From: Ktedonobacterales bacterium
GTDB lineage: Bacteria; Chloroflexota; Ktedonobacteria; Ktedonobacterales; DATBGS01
DNA length: 64,000 bases
Direction: 5' to 3'
Assembly: GCA_036557285.1 (NCBI GenBank)
Contig: DATBHW010000034.1
Coordinates: 1 to 64,000 of the forward strand
Shown here piece by piece: positions 32,227-40,518 of the stretch. Numbering within the stretch: position 1 is the stretch's first letter; every line of letters begins with the position of its first letter. A program made the position numbers and the translations under genes. The notes beneath the pieces were generated by a model that worked only from the letters and a program-made list of their open reading frames with translations, was not told the DNA's origin and made no database searches.

Positions 32227-33684
32227 ATGCCTACTCGTTTCGCCGTCGTCAGCCTGGCGCTTGGCTCCGTCTTGCTGGGCGTGGCCTTCCTCCTGCTGCA
32301 CCTCATGACTCCCTTCGATGGCGCGCGCCTGACGCCCGGACCGCCCGCCTGGAAACCCGATGGCGTGCTGGTGACGCCCATCCAGGAAAAGCCACAGAGC
32401 CTCCAGTCGGGAGACGTGGTGATCGCCATCGAAGGGAAAAGCCTGGAGTCCTGGGCGCAGGCGCTCCTCGATCCAGGCATGGCGCGCCCGAACTGGCGGA
32501 TCGGGCAGACGATCACCTACACCGTGCTGCGTCATGGACACCGGCTGGACGTGCCGGTGACATTAATACCCTATCCCCTGGGGACGGTCCTGCTCAACGA
32601 GTGGAGTACCGTCCTCTTTGCCCTGGTCTTCCTGCTCGTCGCCGTCTTTGTCTTTCTCCGCCGCCCCGATGACCGCGCCGCGCAGGTGCAGCTTCTCATC
32701 GGCGCGAGCATCACAGGCGCCACCACCTGGTCGCTCGGCTTGCAGGTGAGCGATCTGGTCAACGGCATCGGCTTCTGGCTGTTCAAGGCCACCACGTTCG
32801 TCGTGTTCACACTCTTCTGGGTCGGCATCCTGCACTTTGCCCTGATCTTTCCCGAACGCCACCCGATCATCCTGAGACGATCCTGGGTGATCCCCCTCAT
32901 CTATAGCATTCCCTATATGTTCGCCTTCGCCTATCTGTTCAGCGTGCAGCCTGGCAGCGCCAGCGCCCTGGATTGGATCGGGCGCTTGACTTCAGGAGAA
33001 AACATCCTGCCCCCCGTCTACCTGATACTCGCCATCGTCGCCGTCATCTGGGGGTATCGCGCAACCCGGAGTGCCGTCACCCGCCACAAACTTCGCTGGC
33101 TGCTGTATGCCGCCCTGCTCTCCGGTGGAGGCAGTGTGGTAGTATGGAGCCTTCCAACCCTACTCCTGGGCTACCCGCTGATCAACTCGAATGCCCTTGG
33201 GGTACTCGTGTTGCCCTATCCCCTGGTCCTGCCCATTGCCATCTTACGCTACCGGCTCTGGGATATTGACGCGCTCATCAACAAAACGCTCGTCTATGGC
33301 CTGCTGACGGCTCTGCTGGGCGCCTTCTACGCGGGCCTCATCATCGGCCTGGAAAGCCTGGCAAGTGGTATCACCGGCAAAGAATCGGAGCAGCCGTTAG
33401 CCCTGGTCATTTCGACGCTGGCAATCGCCGCGCTCTTCCAGCCAATGCGCAGGCGTCTTCAAGCCATCATTGATCGCCGCTTCTATCGCCGCAAGTATGA
33501 TGCGGAAAAGACGCTGGCCGCCTTCAGCGCCACGCTGCGCCAGGAGGTGGACCTGGAGCAGTTGAGCGCCCAGTTGCTCACGGTGGTCAACGAAACGATG
33601 CAGCCGAGCCATATCTCGCTCTGGCTGCGCGCACCGGAACCGCCCGCCAGGGAATTGCCACAACACCTGGAACCGCCCGGCTAG
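32227..33684 (+). CDS. Membrane sensor paralogue lacking a kinase core
   Basis: A 485-residue protein built like the first two thirds of the histidine kinase that follows. It has a first helix, a PDZ-like extracytoplasmic region (LQSGDVVIAIEGKSLESW), then about eight helices and a cytoplasmic start LRYRLWDIDALINKTLVYG. It ends shortly after a GAF-like beginning and has no HisKA or ATPase domain. Long stretches are almost identical in DNA to the next gene (for example around 32590-32830 and 34210-34450), so this is a recent tandem duplication with loss of the 3' part. It could be a decoy or dimerisation partner of the kinase, or a decaying copy. Confidence 0.7.
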   Translation: MPTRFAVVSLALGSVLLGVAFLLLHLMTPFDGARLTPGPPAWKPDGVLVTPIQEKPQSLQSGDVVIAIEGKSLESWAQALLDPGMARPNWRIGQTITYTVLRHGHRLDVPVTLIPYPLGTVLLNEWSTVLFALVFLLVAVFVFLRRPDDRAAQVQLLIGASITGATTWSLGLQVSDLVNGIGFWLFKATTFVVFTLFWVGILHFALIFPERHPIILRRSWVIPLIYSIPYMFAFAYLFSVQPGSASALDWIGRLTSGENILPPVYLILAIVAVIWGYRATRSAVTRHKLRWLLYAALLSGGGSVVVWSLPTLLLGYPLINSNALGVLVLPYPLVLPIAILRYRLWDIDALINKTLVYGLLTALLGAFYAGLIIGLESLASGITGKESEQPLALVISTLAIAALFQPMRRRLQAIIDRRFYRRKYDAEKTLAAFSATLRQEVDLEQLSAQLLTVVNETMQPSHISLWLRAPEPPARELPQHLEPPG

Positions 33685-33707
33685 CTAAGCAGCTTTCTGT
33701 TCCAGAG

Positions 33708-33763
33708 AGCGGTTGTGTATAATCCGATCTGTGGTACGATCTCCACAGGTAAGAAAACCGCTC
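33708..33763. promoter_or_regulatory. Nested inverted repeat with embedded -10 box
   Basis: GAGCGGTT and AACCGCTC enclose a TATAAT (33718-33723) and a hairpin CTGTGG/CCACAG. It lies about 60 bases before the histidine kinase. It may be an operator-promoter unit or a leader structure. Confidence 0.35.
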
Positions 33764-33824
33764 ATCTGGTCCACGACCCTGAGATGGAGCCACACCTGTT
33801 CAACCCACTGGGGAGGCCCAAGGG

Positions 33825-36074
33825 ATGAAACTGCCAATGCGTACTCGTTTCGCCGTCGCCAGCCTGGCGCTTGGCTCCGTCTTGCTGGGCGTGGCCTTCC
33901 TCCTGCTGCACCTGCTCACCCCGTTCGATGACGCGCGGCTGGCCCCAGGGCTGCCGGATTGGCGGCCAGATGGGGTGGTCGTGACTCCGCTTCAGGAATC
34001 GCCTGCTGGTCTGCGGCCAGGAGATGTGGTCGTGGCCGTTGATGGCAAAAGCCTGGAATCGTGGGCGCAGGCGCTCCTCGATCCGGGCAGGGCGCGCCCG
34101 AACTGGCGGATCGGGCAGACCGTCACCTACACGGTGCTGCGTGCCGGGCAACAGATACAGGTGCCGGTCACATTAGAATCCTACCCCCTGGGGACAATCC
34201 TGCTCAACGAGTGGAGTACCGTCCTCTTCGCCCTGGTCTTCCTGCTCGTCGCCGTCTTTGTCTTTCTCCGCCGCCCTGATGACCGCGCCGCGCAGGTGCA
34301 GCTCCTCATCGGCGCGAGCATCACGGGCGCGACTACCTGGTCGCTCGGCTTGCAGGTGAGTGATCTGGTCAACGGCCTTGGTTTCTGGCTCTACGCCGTC
34401 ACCACCTATGGGGTCTATACCCTCTTCTGGGTCGGCATCCTGCACTTCGCGCTGGTCTTTCCCGAACCCCATCCGCTCATCGTCAGACGCCCCTGGACGA
34501 TCCTGCTCCTCTACCTCGCCCCTTACACCCTCTTCTTTGCCTACCTGGCAAGTGTGTGGCCGGGCGCTGCCAGCACTCTTGATTGGATCGGTCACTGGGA
34601 TGTCATCGAGAGCGTGCTTCCCACCGCCTATCTGCTCTTGACCATTGCCGTTGAGATTTGGAATTATCGAACATTGCACACCACGGCGGCCCGTCAAAAG
34701 TTCCGCTGGCTCATCTTTGCCGGCCTGGTCTGTGCGGCCAGTACCTTCTTTCTCTGGTATCTCCCGCCCTTGATCCTGGGGCAACCGCTGCTCGATGCCA
34801 ACGGACTGGGACTCCTGGTGTTGCCCTATCCCCTGATATTGCCCATTGCTATTTTACGCTACCGCCTCTTCGATATTGACATCATCCTCAATCGCACGCT
34901 GGTGTACGGTATCCTCACGGTGATCGTCGTCGGCGTCTATATCCTGGTGGTCAGCCTCCTGGGCATCGTGTGGCAGACCTCCGGGAATGCCCTTGGCTCG
35001 CTGCTGGCGACGGGCCTCATCGCGGTCCTCTTCCAACCGCTGCGCCTGCGCCTCCAGCGCGTCGTCAATCGCCTCATGTATGGTGAGCGCGACGACCCCT
35101 ATGCCGTCCTCTCGCGCCTGGGCCGACGCCTGGAGGCCACGCTGGCCCCGGAAGCGGTCCTGCCAACCATCGTCGAGACTGTCGCGCAGGCCCTCAAGCT
35201 CCCCTACTCGGCTATTGCCCTCAAGCAAAGCGAAGGGTTCATCCCCGCCGCCTCCTATGGGCTGCCCCAGGGCGAGCCGTTCATCCTGCCCCTGCTCTAT
35301 CAAACGGAAACCATCGGGCAGTTACAACTGGCCCCGCGCGCCCCCAATGAGCCGTTTACCACCGCCGACCGACGATTACTCGCCGATATTGCCCATCAAG
35401 CCGGGATCGCCGCCCATGCGGTGCGCCTCACCAGCGAGCTACAACGCTCCCGTGAGCGCCTGGTCACGACCCGCGAAGAAGAACGCCGACGCTTACGACG
35501 CGACCTGCACGATGGCCTTGGCCCCACCCTGGCAAGTATGACCCTCAAGCTCGATGCCGCGCGTAACCTGCTCGCGCAGCAGCCAGCAGCCGTTGACCCG
35601 CTGCTGGCCGATCTCAAGGCGCAAATGCAGACGACCATTGTTGATATTCGGCGGCTGGTCTATGACCTGCGTCCGCCCGCCCTGGATGAACTCGGCCTCG
35701 TGTCGGCGCTGCGCGAGCAGGCCATACAATACTACCATCTGAACGGCGTCCAGGTGGTCATCGAAGCCCCACCCCAGCTTCCCCCGCTCCCGGCTGCGGT
35801 GGAAGTAGCGGCCTATCGCATTGTCATGGAGGCGTTGACCAACGTGGCGCGCCACGCCCAGGCGCATACCTGCTCCGTGCGCCTCACCCTCTCCGATATG
35901 CTCACCATCGAAGTGAGCGACGATGGCCTGGGTCTGCCGATCCAGCCTCAGATCGGCATCGGCCTCGCCTCGATGCGCGAACGAGCCGCCGAATTGGGCG
36001 GGACATGCGCCATCACCGCCGGAGCGACAGGCGGCGTCCGTGTCCTGGCGCAGCTTCCACTAGCAAAGGAGTAA
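33825..36074 (+). CDS. NarL-type sensor histidine kinase (HisKA_3) with PDZ-like and 7TM sensor
   Basis: A 749-residue kinase. It has an N-terminal helix, a PDZ-like segment (LRPGDVVVAVDGKSLESW), then about eight membrane helices. A GAF-like domain lies near 430-540. HisKA_3 follows, with the phosphorylated His in RRDLHDGLGPTLASMTLKLD near 565, and the HATPase_c with EALTNVARHAQA (N box) and VSDDGLGLP (G1 box). It autophosphorylates and passes phosphate to the response regulator encoded 6 bases downstream. A start at 33837 would match the paralogue exactly and is an alternative. The stimulus is unknown. Confidence 0.9.
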   Translation: MKLPMRTRFAVASLALGSVLLGVAFLLLHLLTPFDDARLAPGLPDWRPDGVVVTPLQESPAGLRPGDVVVAVDGKSLESWAQALLDPGRARPNWRIGQTVTYTVLRAGQQIQVPVTLESYPLGTILLNEWSTVLFALVFLLVAVFVFLRRPDDRAAQVQLLIGASITGATTWSLGLQVSDLVNGLGFWLYAVTTYGVYTLFWVGILHFALVFPEPHPLIVRRPWTILLLYLAPYTLFFAYLASVWPGAASTLDWIGHWDVIESVLPTAYLLLTIAVEIWNYRTLHTTAARQKFRWLIFAGLVCAASTFFLWYLPPLILGQPLLDANGLGLLVLPYPLILPIAILRYRLFDIDIILNRTLVYGILTVIVVGVYILVVSLLGIVWQTSGNALGSLLATGLIAVLFQPLRLRLQRVVNRLMYGERDDPYAVLSRLGRRLEATLAPEAVLPTIVETVAQALKLPYSAIALKQSEGFIPAASYGLPQGEPFILPLLYQTETIGQLQLAPRAPNEPFTTADRRLLADIAHQAGIAAHAVRLTSELQRSRERLVTTREEERRRLRRDLHDGLGPTLASMTLKLDAARNLLAQQPAAVDPLLADLKAQMQTTIVDIRRLVYDLRPPALDELGLVSALREQAIQYYHLNGVQVVIEAPPQLPPLPAAVEVAAYRIVMEALTNVARHAQAHTCSVRLTLSDMLTIEVSDDGLGLPIQPQIGIGLASMRERAAELGGTCAITAGATGGVRVLAQLPLAKE

Positions 36075-36080
36075 CAACCC

Positions 36081-36725
36081 TTGGAACGCATTCGTATCCT
36101 CATCGCTGACGATCACCCCCTCTTCCGAGACGGAGTGCGAACCTTGCTTCAATCGGTCCAGGAAACCGAAGTGGTCGGAGAAGCCTCCACAGGCGAAGAA
36201 GCGATTGCTCAAGCAGCAGCACTTCAGCCCGATGTGATTCTCATGGACCTGCACATGCCAGGACTCAATGGCATCGAAGCCACGCGGGCCATACTGCACA
36301 CCAGCCCGCATATTGGCATCCTGGTCCTGACCATGTTCGAAGAAGATGACTCCGTGTTCGCCGCCATGCGCGCCGGAGCGCGTGGCTATCTCCTCAAGGG
36401 AGCCGATCAGGCGGAGATTCTGCGCGCCATTCATGCCGTCAGTCACGGCGAAGCCATCTTCAGCCCTGCCATTGCCGAGCGTCTGACCCAGTACTTCGCG
36501 GCATTGGGACAGGCTTCGCTCCCACAAGCCTTTCCAGAACTGACCGACCGAGAACGCGAAGTCCTGGGGCTGCTTGCCCAGGGATGCAGCAACAGCGAAA
36601 TTGCCAGCCGCCTCGTCCTCAGCCAGAAAACGGTGCGCAACCACGTCTCCAACATCTTCAACAAACTCCAGGTCGCAGACCGGGCGCAGGCCATCATCCG
36701 CGCCCGCGAAGCGGGATGGAAGTAG
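36081..36725 (+). CDS. NarL/LuxR-family response regulator
   Basis: A 214-residue two-domain regulator. The receiver has the acidic pocket ADDHPLFRDG, the phosphoacceptor Asp in VILMDLHMPGLNG, Thr in LTMF and the Lys in YLLKGA. The C-terminal HTH has LTDREREVLGLLAQGCSNSEIASRLVLSQKTVRNHVSNI. The start is TTG, preceded by AAAGGAG located in the last codons of the kinase gene, so translation is coupled. Phosphorylated by the upstream kinase, it should bind target promoters; the inverted repeat before the kinase gene is a candidate site. Confidence 0.95.
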   Translation: MERIRILIADDHPLFRDGVRTLLQSVQETEVVGEASTGEEAIAQAAALQPDVILMDLHMPGLNGIEATRAILHTSPHIGILVLTMFEEDDSVFAAMRAGARGYLLKGADQAEILRAIHAVSHGEAIFSPAIAERLTQYFAALGQASLPQAFPELTDREREVLGLLAQGCSNSEIASRLVLSQKTVRNHVSNIFNKLQVADRAQAIIRAREAGWK

Positions 36726-36754
36726 GCGCGCATGCTCAAGCAGCAGTGATGGCC

Positions 36755-37205
36755 GCCACTTATACCGCCCCTTGTACCGCCGCCTTCCCAGGCGGCCCAC
36801 CGCCGCGCCAGGGCGAGCGTTCGCTCTCCAGGCCAACAGACCAGCCGGCCAGCGTCCAGCCGCCAGGAGGGACGCGCGAGCGACCACCGGGAGCGAGAAT
36901 GCCGAGGCAGAGCAGTGGCCCGCGACCGAGCGCAGCGAGGGAGAGTGCGGGAACCCCGTTCCCGCAAGGGCCGCTCCCCGCAGGGGGAGGCAAGCGGCCC
37001 TTCCCGCAGGGATGGCGGCGCTACAGGTGCAAACGCCGCGCCTATACGGGTGGGGAGTCCGCGCAGGCGGACTTGGCGGCGTCCGCAGACGCCTCCAGGC
37101 GCGGTTTTAACCGCCTGCGTGGGGTGGCGCGGGCGACTGTTGAGAAGCCCTGGACACCTGTACCGCCACTTGTACCGCCGCCTTCCCAGGCGGCCCGCCG
37201 CCGCG
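36755..37205. repeat. Large intergenic hairpin-repeat cluster (mostly forward)
   Basis: Four forward units, one reverse unit (GGATGGCGGCGCTACAGG), the GAGCGACCACCGGGAGCGAG/GAGCGCAGCGAGGGAG modules, AGTCCGCGCAGGCGGACTT and GCGGTTTTAACCGC. The last module pair shows compensating changes relative to other clusters (AGTCCG/CGGACT here, AGCCTG/CAGGCT elsewhere). Confidence 0.9.
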
Positions 37206-37206
37206 C

Positions 37207-38190
37207 CTATGCCAGCGCCCTCTCCTCCTCCCCAGCCCGAAAAGCCACCCGCAGCCACGACCCCATCTCCACAACACCCGCTCTCGCCTTCTCAACCACC
37301 GGAGCCATACCCAGGAACCCATGTGTCATTCCAGCATACCGCCTCACCACCGTTGGCACACCCCCCTCCTCCAAACGCCGCCCATACGCCTCCCCCTCAT
37401 CCCGCAGCACATCATACTCAGCCGTCAGAACCAGCGCCGGAGGCAGACCGCTCACATCCTCCACACGCAAAGGCGAAGCGTAAGGATTTGCCCCCGCCGC
37501 CGTATTCGGCAGATAGTGCCTCCAGAACCAGCGCATCTCATCCCTCGTCAGCGGCCTCACGTAAGCGTTGTGTGCATACGACGGCGTATCAAACCCGTAG
37601 TTCATCACCGGATAGGCCAGCGCCTGATAGATCGGCAGATGCGCCTGGCCGTCGCGCGCCATCAGCGCAGCCACCGCAGCCAGATTGCCCCCCGAACTCT
37701 CCCCCCCAACCGCCAGGCGCGCCGCATCCCCTCCCAACGCCTGAGCCGCCGCAGCCGCCCACTGGAGCGCCATGTAGGCATCCTGCGCCGCCGCCGGAAA
37801 CCGATGCTCCGGCGCCAGCCGATAAGCCACCGAAACCACCACACAGCTCACCAGATTAGCCAGCGCCCGGCACGTCCCATCGCAGCTCTCCAGACCACCC
37901 AGCACCCAGCCCCCTCCATGAAAATAGACCAGCATGGGCAGCCTCCCGCTCAACTCAGGCCGATAGACGCGCACCCCGATCTCGCCCTCTGGCCCCTGAA
38001 TCGTCTCGTCACGCACAGCCCCGACCGCCTCCGGGACCATCGTCTCCCCACCTCGCTCGCGCAAAGCCTTCACCGCATCGCCAAGGCTCGGCCTCCGCCG
38101 CGCCATCTCAGGCGAAAGACTCGTCAGGGGAGCCGCGCCAAACGTCGCATATTCTTCCAGCACCCGCTGAACCTGCTCATCAACAGGCAT
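37207..38190 (-). CDS. Alpha/beta hydrolase, HSL-type esterase
   Basis: A 327-residue esterase. It has the oxyanion motif FHGGGWVLGG, nucleophile elbow GGESSGGNLA, Asp in EYDVLRDEGEAYGRRL and His in MTHGFLG. The VAYRLAPEHRFPAA segment is diagnostic of the hormone-sensitive-lipase family. The ATG at MPVDEQ follows AAAGGAG. It is a homologue of the esterase at 21.2-22.2 kb. It is the last strongly C-skewed gene before the skew switch. Confidence 0.9.
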   Translation of the reverse strand: MPVDEQVQRVLEEYATFGAAPLTSLSPEMARRRPSLGDAVKALRERGGETMVPEAVGAVRDETIQGPEGEIGVRVYRPELSGRLPMLVYFHGGGWVLGGLESCDGTCRALANLVSCVVVSVAYRLAPEHRFPAAAQDAYMALQWAAAAAQALGGDAARLAVGGESSGGNLAAVAALMARDGQAHLPIYQALAYPVMNYGFDTPSYAHNAYVRPLTRDEMRWFWRHYLPNTAAGANPYASPLRVEDVSGLPPALVLTAEYDVLRDEGEAYGRRLEEGGVPTVVRRYAGMTHGFLGMAPVVEKARAGVVEMGSWLRVAFRAGEEERALA

Positions 38191-38354
38191 AGCCCTCTCC
38201 TTTGCAGAACCTCGCAGAACTTCTGTCGGATAGCCGCTGCTCACACAAAGCGCCGCAACTCCTATGCCCAGGACAACACAATAGAAAAAGGAGTAGCCAG
38301 AGAGAATGAGAGTATACTTAGAGCGCCTCACACACCCTCCGCACGAGCAGGGGC

Positions 38355-38390
38355 GGGGTTGTAGCGCCGTCCTTCCAGGCGGCAGGGGTG
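38355..38390. repeat. Single hairpin repeat (forward)
   Basis: A TTGTAGCGCCGTCCTTCC...GGCGGC variant upstream of the esterase gene. Confidence 0.7.
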
Positions 38391-38517
38391 GGGCCAACCG
38401 TCGGTTGTGTGAGGCATTCTAAATCATGAGCAGCCCATCGTACTGTCCTGATCCGCTGCCCTGCCAGGAAAAAGAGCGCCTATTGCTGAGGGCCTGAAGT
38501 TGGAGAAATAGTATAAA

Positions 38518-39273
38518 ATGGACGATACTCGCTTCGATACCGAGCAGGTATTCACACTCAACCACTACTATTATTTTTTCCCCGAAGACATGCTTCCAGA
38601 GGTCATCGAAAGGGAAGTTGCCGTGATCTGGAAGCTCCTCGATCTTCGACCCGGCATGGAAGTACTCGATCTGGCCTGTGGAAACGGACGGATCACCAAC
38701 GCGCTAGCCAGACGCGGCTGCCAAGCCGCCGGGCTTGACCTCATCCCTGCCTTCCTCGAACAGGCCAGCCAGCGAGCAGCAGCAGAGAATCTGACCGCCA
38801 GCTATCACCTGGGGGATATGCGCGCCCTCCCCTGGACCAACCGCTTTGACTCTATCATCAACTGGATGTCTGCCTATGGCTACTTTGCCGACGAAGAGAA
38901 CCGCCAGGTACTCCGTGAAGCCTATCGCGCGCTCAAGCCCGGCGGGAAATTGCTCCTGGACTTGAATAACCGGGAACTCCTACTCAAAAACTTCCAACGC
39001 GCCTCTGTCATCCAACGCGATGGAAATTATCTGGTAGATAAGCGGCGTTACGATGTCTCCTCTGGCCGGGTGTATACAGAACGCTTGATCCTTTTTGAGG
39101 GCCACGAATCCCATATGCGCTTCTTTGTGCGCGAGTTCTCCTATCACGAATTGGCTGCGTGGCTCCGGCAGGTGGGATTCCAGCGCGTCAGTGGCTATGA
39201 TTGGGAAGGACAGCCCTTCTCGCTGCAAAGCCAGCGGATGATCGTAGTCGCAGAAAAACTAACGGCGTGGTAG
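38518..39273 (+). CDS. Class I SAM-dependent methyltransferase
   Basis: A 251-residue methyltransferase. Motif I is VLDLACGNGRITNALAR, the strand-2 acid is in AAGLDLIPAFLEQA, and motifs II and III are MRALPWTNRFDSIINW and ALKPGGKLLLDLNNRELL. The C-terminal half (HMRFFVREFSYHELAAWLRQVGFQRVSGYDW) is as in glycine/sarcosine- and small-molecule methyltransferases. The Shine-Dalgarno sequence is weak (TTGGAG, 13 bases upstream). The gene borders the parS cluster. The substrate is unknown. Confidence 0.85.
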   Translation: MDDTRFDTEQVFTLNHYYYFFPEDMLPEVIEREVAVIWKLLDLRPGMEVLDLACGNGRITNALARRGCQAAGLDLIPAFLEQASQRAAAENLTASYHLGDMRALPWTNRFDSIINWMSAYGYFADEENRQVLREAYRALKPGGKLLLDLNNRELLLKNFQRASVIQRDGNYLVDKRRYDVSSGRVYTERLILFEGHESHMRFFVREFSYHELAAWLRQVGFQRVSGYDWEGQPFSLQSQRMIVVAEKLTAW

Positions 39274-39287
39274 CATACAAGCGGAAA

Positions 39288-39303
39288 TGTTTCACGTGAA
39301 ACA
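39288..39303. other. parS site 1
   Basis: Exact TGTTTCACGTGAAACA, the consensus centromere-like sequence bound by ParB (Spo0J) in most bacteria. Confidence 0.95.
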
Positions 39304-39316
39304 CTTTTTCCATCCC

Positions 39317-39364
39317 AGCAAGCGTTCAGATATGTTTCACGTGAAACATATCTGAACGCTTGCT
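39317..39364. other. parS site 2 inside a perfect 48-bp palindrome
   Basis: The exact parS core (39333-39348) is extended on both sides by 16 bases of perfect dyad symmetry beginning AGCAAGCGTTCAGATA. ParB needs only the 16-bp core, so the extension calls for another explanation: a convergent terminator, cruciform, or accessory contact. Confidence 0.95.
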
Positions 39365-39365
39365 A

Positions 39366-39381
39366 TGTTCCACGTGAAACA
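39366..39381. other. parS site 3 (one-base variant)
   Basis: TGTTCCACGTGAAACA, with a single change from the consensus in the left arm. Confidence 0.85.
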
Positions 39382-39411
39382 CGTTTTCACGATTCCTCAC
39401 CAGCGCGCCAG

Positions 39412-39963
39412 CTAATGATGCGCAGCAAGCGCCGCTGGCGAAGGCGCGTCATCGGGCAGCAGCACATACATCCCCGCGTAGAACGGGCGCACATACGGCG
39501 GAATCAAACGCATATCGGCCATCATCCCACTCGCCAGCCCCGCGTACATCTCCCAATCGTTGCGGTCCACCAGCAGGCCCGCCCAACCACGCTCAGGAAT
39601 CCCATGTATGTATTCGTAGGCCAGTTTCGCCATCCGCTCATAGCGCGAATCAGTCTCCTGGGAAAGCTTGATCGTCGTCTCGATCATCGCGTCTTCCTCG
39701 CCGACGCGCCGAAAGTGGCGCCAGGCATGCGCCAGTTCATGAATCGCCGCCTCATACTGCGCCGTATACAAAAAGACCTTGTTCTGCTCAGGATACCAGA
39801 AGCCACCGCCGCGCGTGCTGTGCAAATCTTCCACCTCGAAATCCACCATCGTTCGCAGCCAGTCTTTGGCCTCTTCCCGATAGGGAAACGTCGCCAGCAC
39901 CTCCTCACGAAACGCCGCCACCTCTGGATTCACTACCGCTGAAAGACGTGATCGCTCTGCCAT
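39412..39963 (-). CDS. Zincin-like metallopeptidase-fold protein
   Basis: A 183-residue protein containing HELAHAWRH near residue 76, the HExxH zinc-peptidase signature. A later acidic helix could supply the third ligand (EDAMIETTIKLSQETDSRYERMAKL). The surrounding sequence (AFREEVLATFPYREEAKDWL, VFLYTAQYEAAIHELAHAW) is reminiscent of anthrax-lethal-factor/Mop-like zincins without clear membership. There is no signal peptide, so it is likely cytoplasmic. It is enclosed by parS sites on both sides (three to the left, three to the right), an intimate but probably positional association. No AGGAGG lies close to the start. Confidence 0.6.
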   Translation of the reverse strand: MAERSRLSAVVNPEVAAFREEVLATFPYREEAKDWLRTMVDFEVEDLHSTRGGGFWYPEQNKVFLYTAQYEAAIHELAHAWRHFRRVGEEDAMIETTIKLSQETDSRYERMAKLAYEYIHGIPERGWAGLLVDRNDWEMYAGLASGMMADMRLIPPYVRPFYAGMYVLLPDDAPSPAALAAHH

Positions 39964-40027
39964 CTCGATCTGCTCCTTGAGTCGCTGCTCCTCGCGCTCC
40001 TTCCAACTTTATACAACCGATCAGATA

Positions 40028-40043
40028 TGTTTCACGTGAAACA
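40028..40043. other. parS site 4
   Basis: Exact consensus. It lies in a roughly 38-bp stretch (TATACAACCGATCAGATA... onward) duplicated at site 6. Confidence 0.95.
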
Positions 40044-40082
40044 TATCCGCACGCTTGGATAGTCAGCTCATGATGAATGGAG

Positions 40083-40098
40083 TGTTTCACGTGAAACA
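40083..40098. other. parS site 5
   Basis: Exact TGTTTCACGTGAAACA, followed by a T-rich run. Confidence 0.95.
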
Positions 40099-40135
40099 TT
40101 TTTTATCAATCTGATGCTATACAACCGATCAGATA

Positions 40136-40151
40136 TGTTTCACGTGAAACA
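40136..40151. other. parS site 6
   Basis: Exact consensus in a duplicated context shared with site 4. Confidence 0.95.
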
Positions 40152-40181
40152 TATCTGAGTGCTTGGCACGCGCTAAAGTGT

Positions 40182-40439
40182 GGTTCCACCAATTATCGGG
40201 GGCCACTGGTAGCGCCGCCTTCCAGGCGGCTAACGCTGCGCCAGGGCGAGCGTTCGCCCTCCAGGCCAGCGGACCAGCAGGCCAACGCTGGCCGCCAAGA
40301 AGGGACGCGCGAGCGACCAACGGAAGCGAGCATGGCCGCGCCCAGCGCGGTCAAGCGGCTCTGGCGAAGCCCTTCCCGAAGGGAGGCGGCGCTGCAAGTA
40401 CCACGCCTCGCTTGCCAACACCTCAGATTTGGTAGAACC
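40182..40439 (-). mobile_element. Composite repeat element 4 (258 bp) inserted beside a parS site
   Basis: In this orientation it opens GGTTCCACCAATTATCGGGG and closes CTCAGATTTGGTAGAACC. CTAAAGTGT flanks both ends (40173-40181, 40440-40448). The right-hand duplicate supplies the first three bases of parS site 7, so the insertion hit the edge of that site and left it intact. The interior contains a forward unit, GGAAGCGAGCATGG-type spacer modules and a GGCGGCGCTGCAAG unit. Confidence 0.85.
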
Positions 40440-40445
40440 CTAAAG

Positions 40446-40461
40446 TGTTTCACGTGAAACA
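40446..40461. other. parS site 7
   Basis: Exact consensus, adjoining the composite element, just upstream of the GH31 gene. Confidence 0.95.
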
Positions 40462-40518
40462 TTTTACGCCATATGCTACCATCTATACCAACAGGCCATT
40501 AAGAAGGAGAACACGTGC

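Noticed and set aside
38401-38440. Another copy of the leader core (GGCATTCTAAATCATG)
   Set aside because: No CCCC...GGGG helix, no promoter and no flanking helices; the match is limited to a few bases.
40466-40500. Leader-like GCTACCATC before the GH31 gene
   Set aside because: No surrounding helices or promoter of the shared type.
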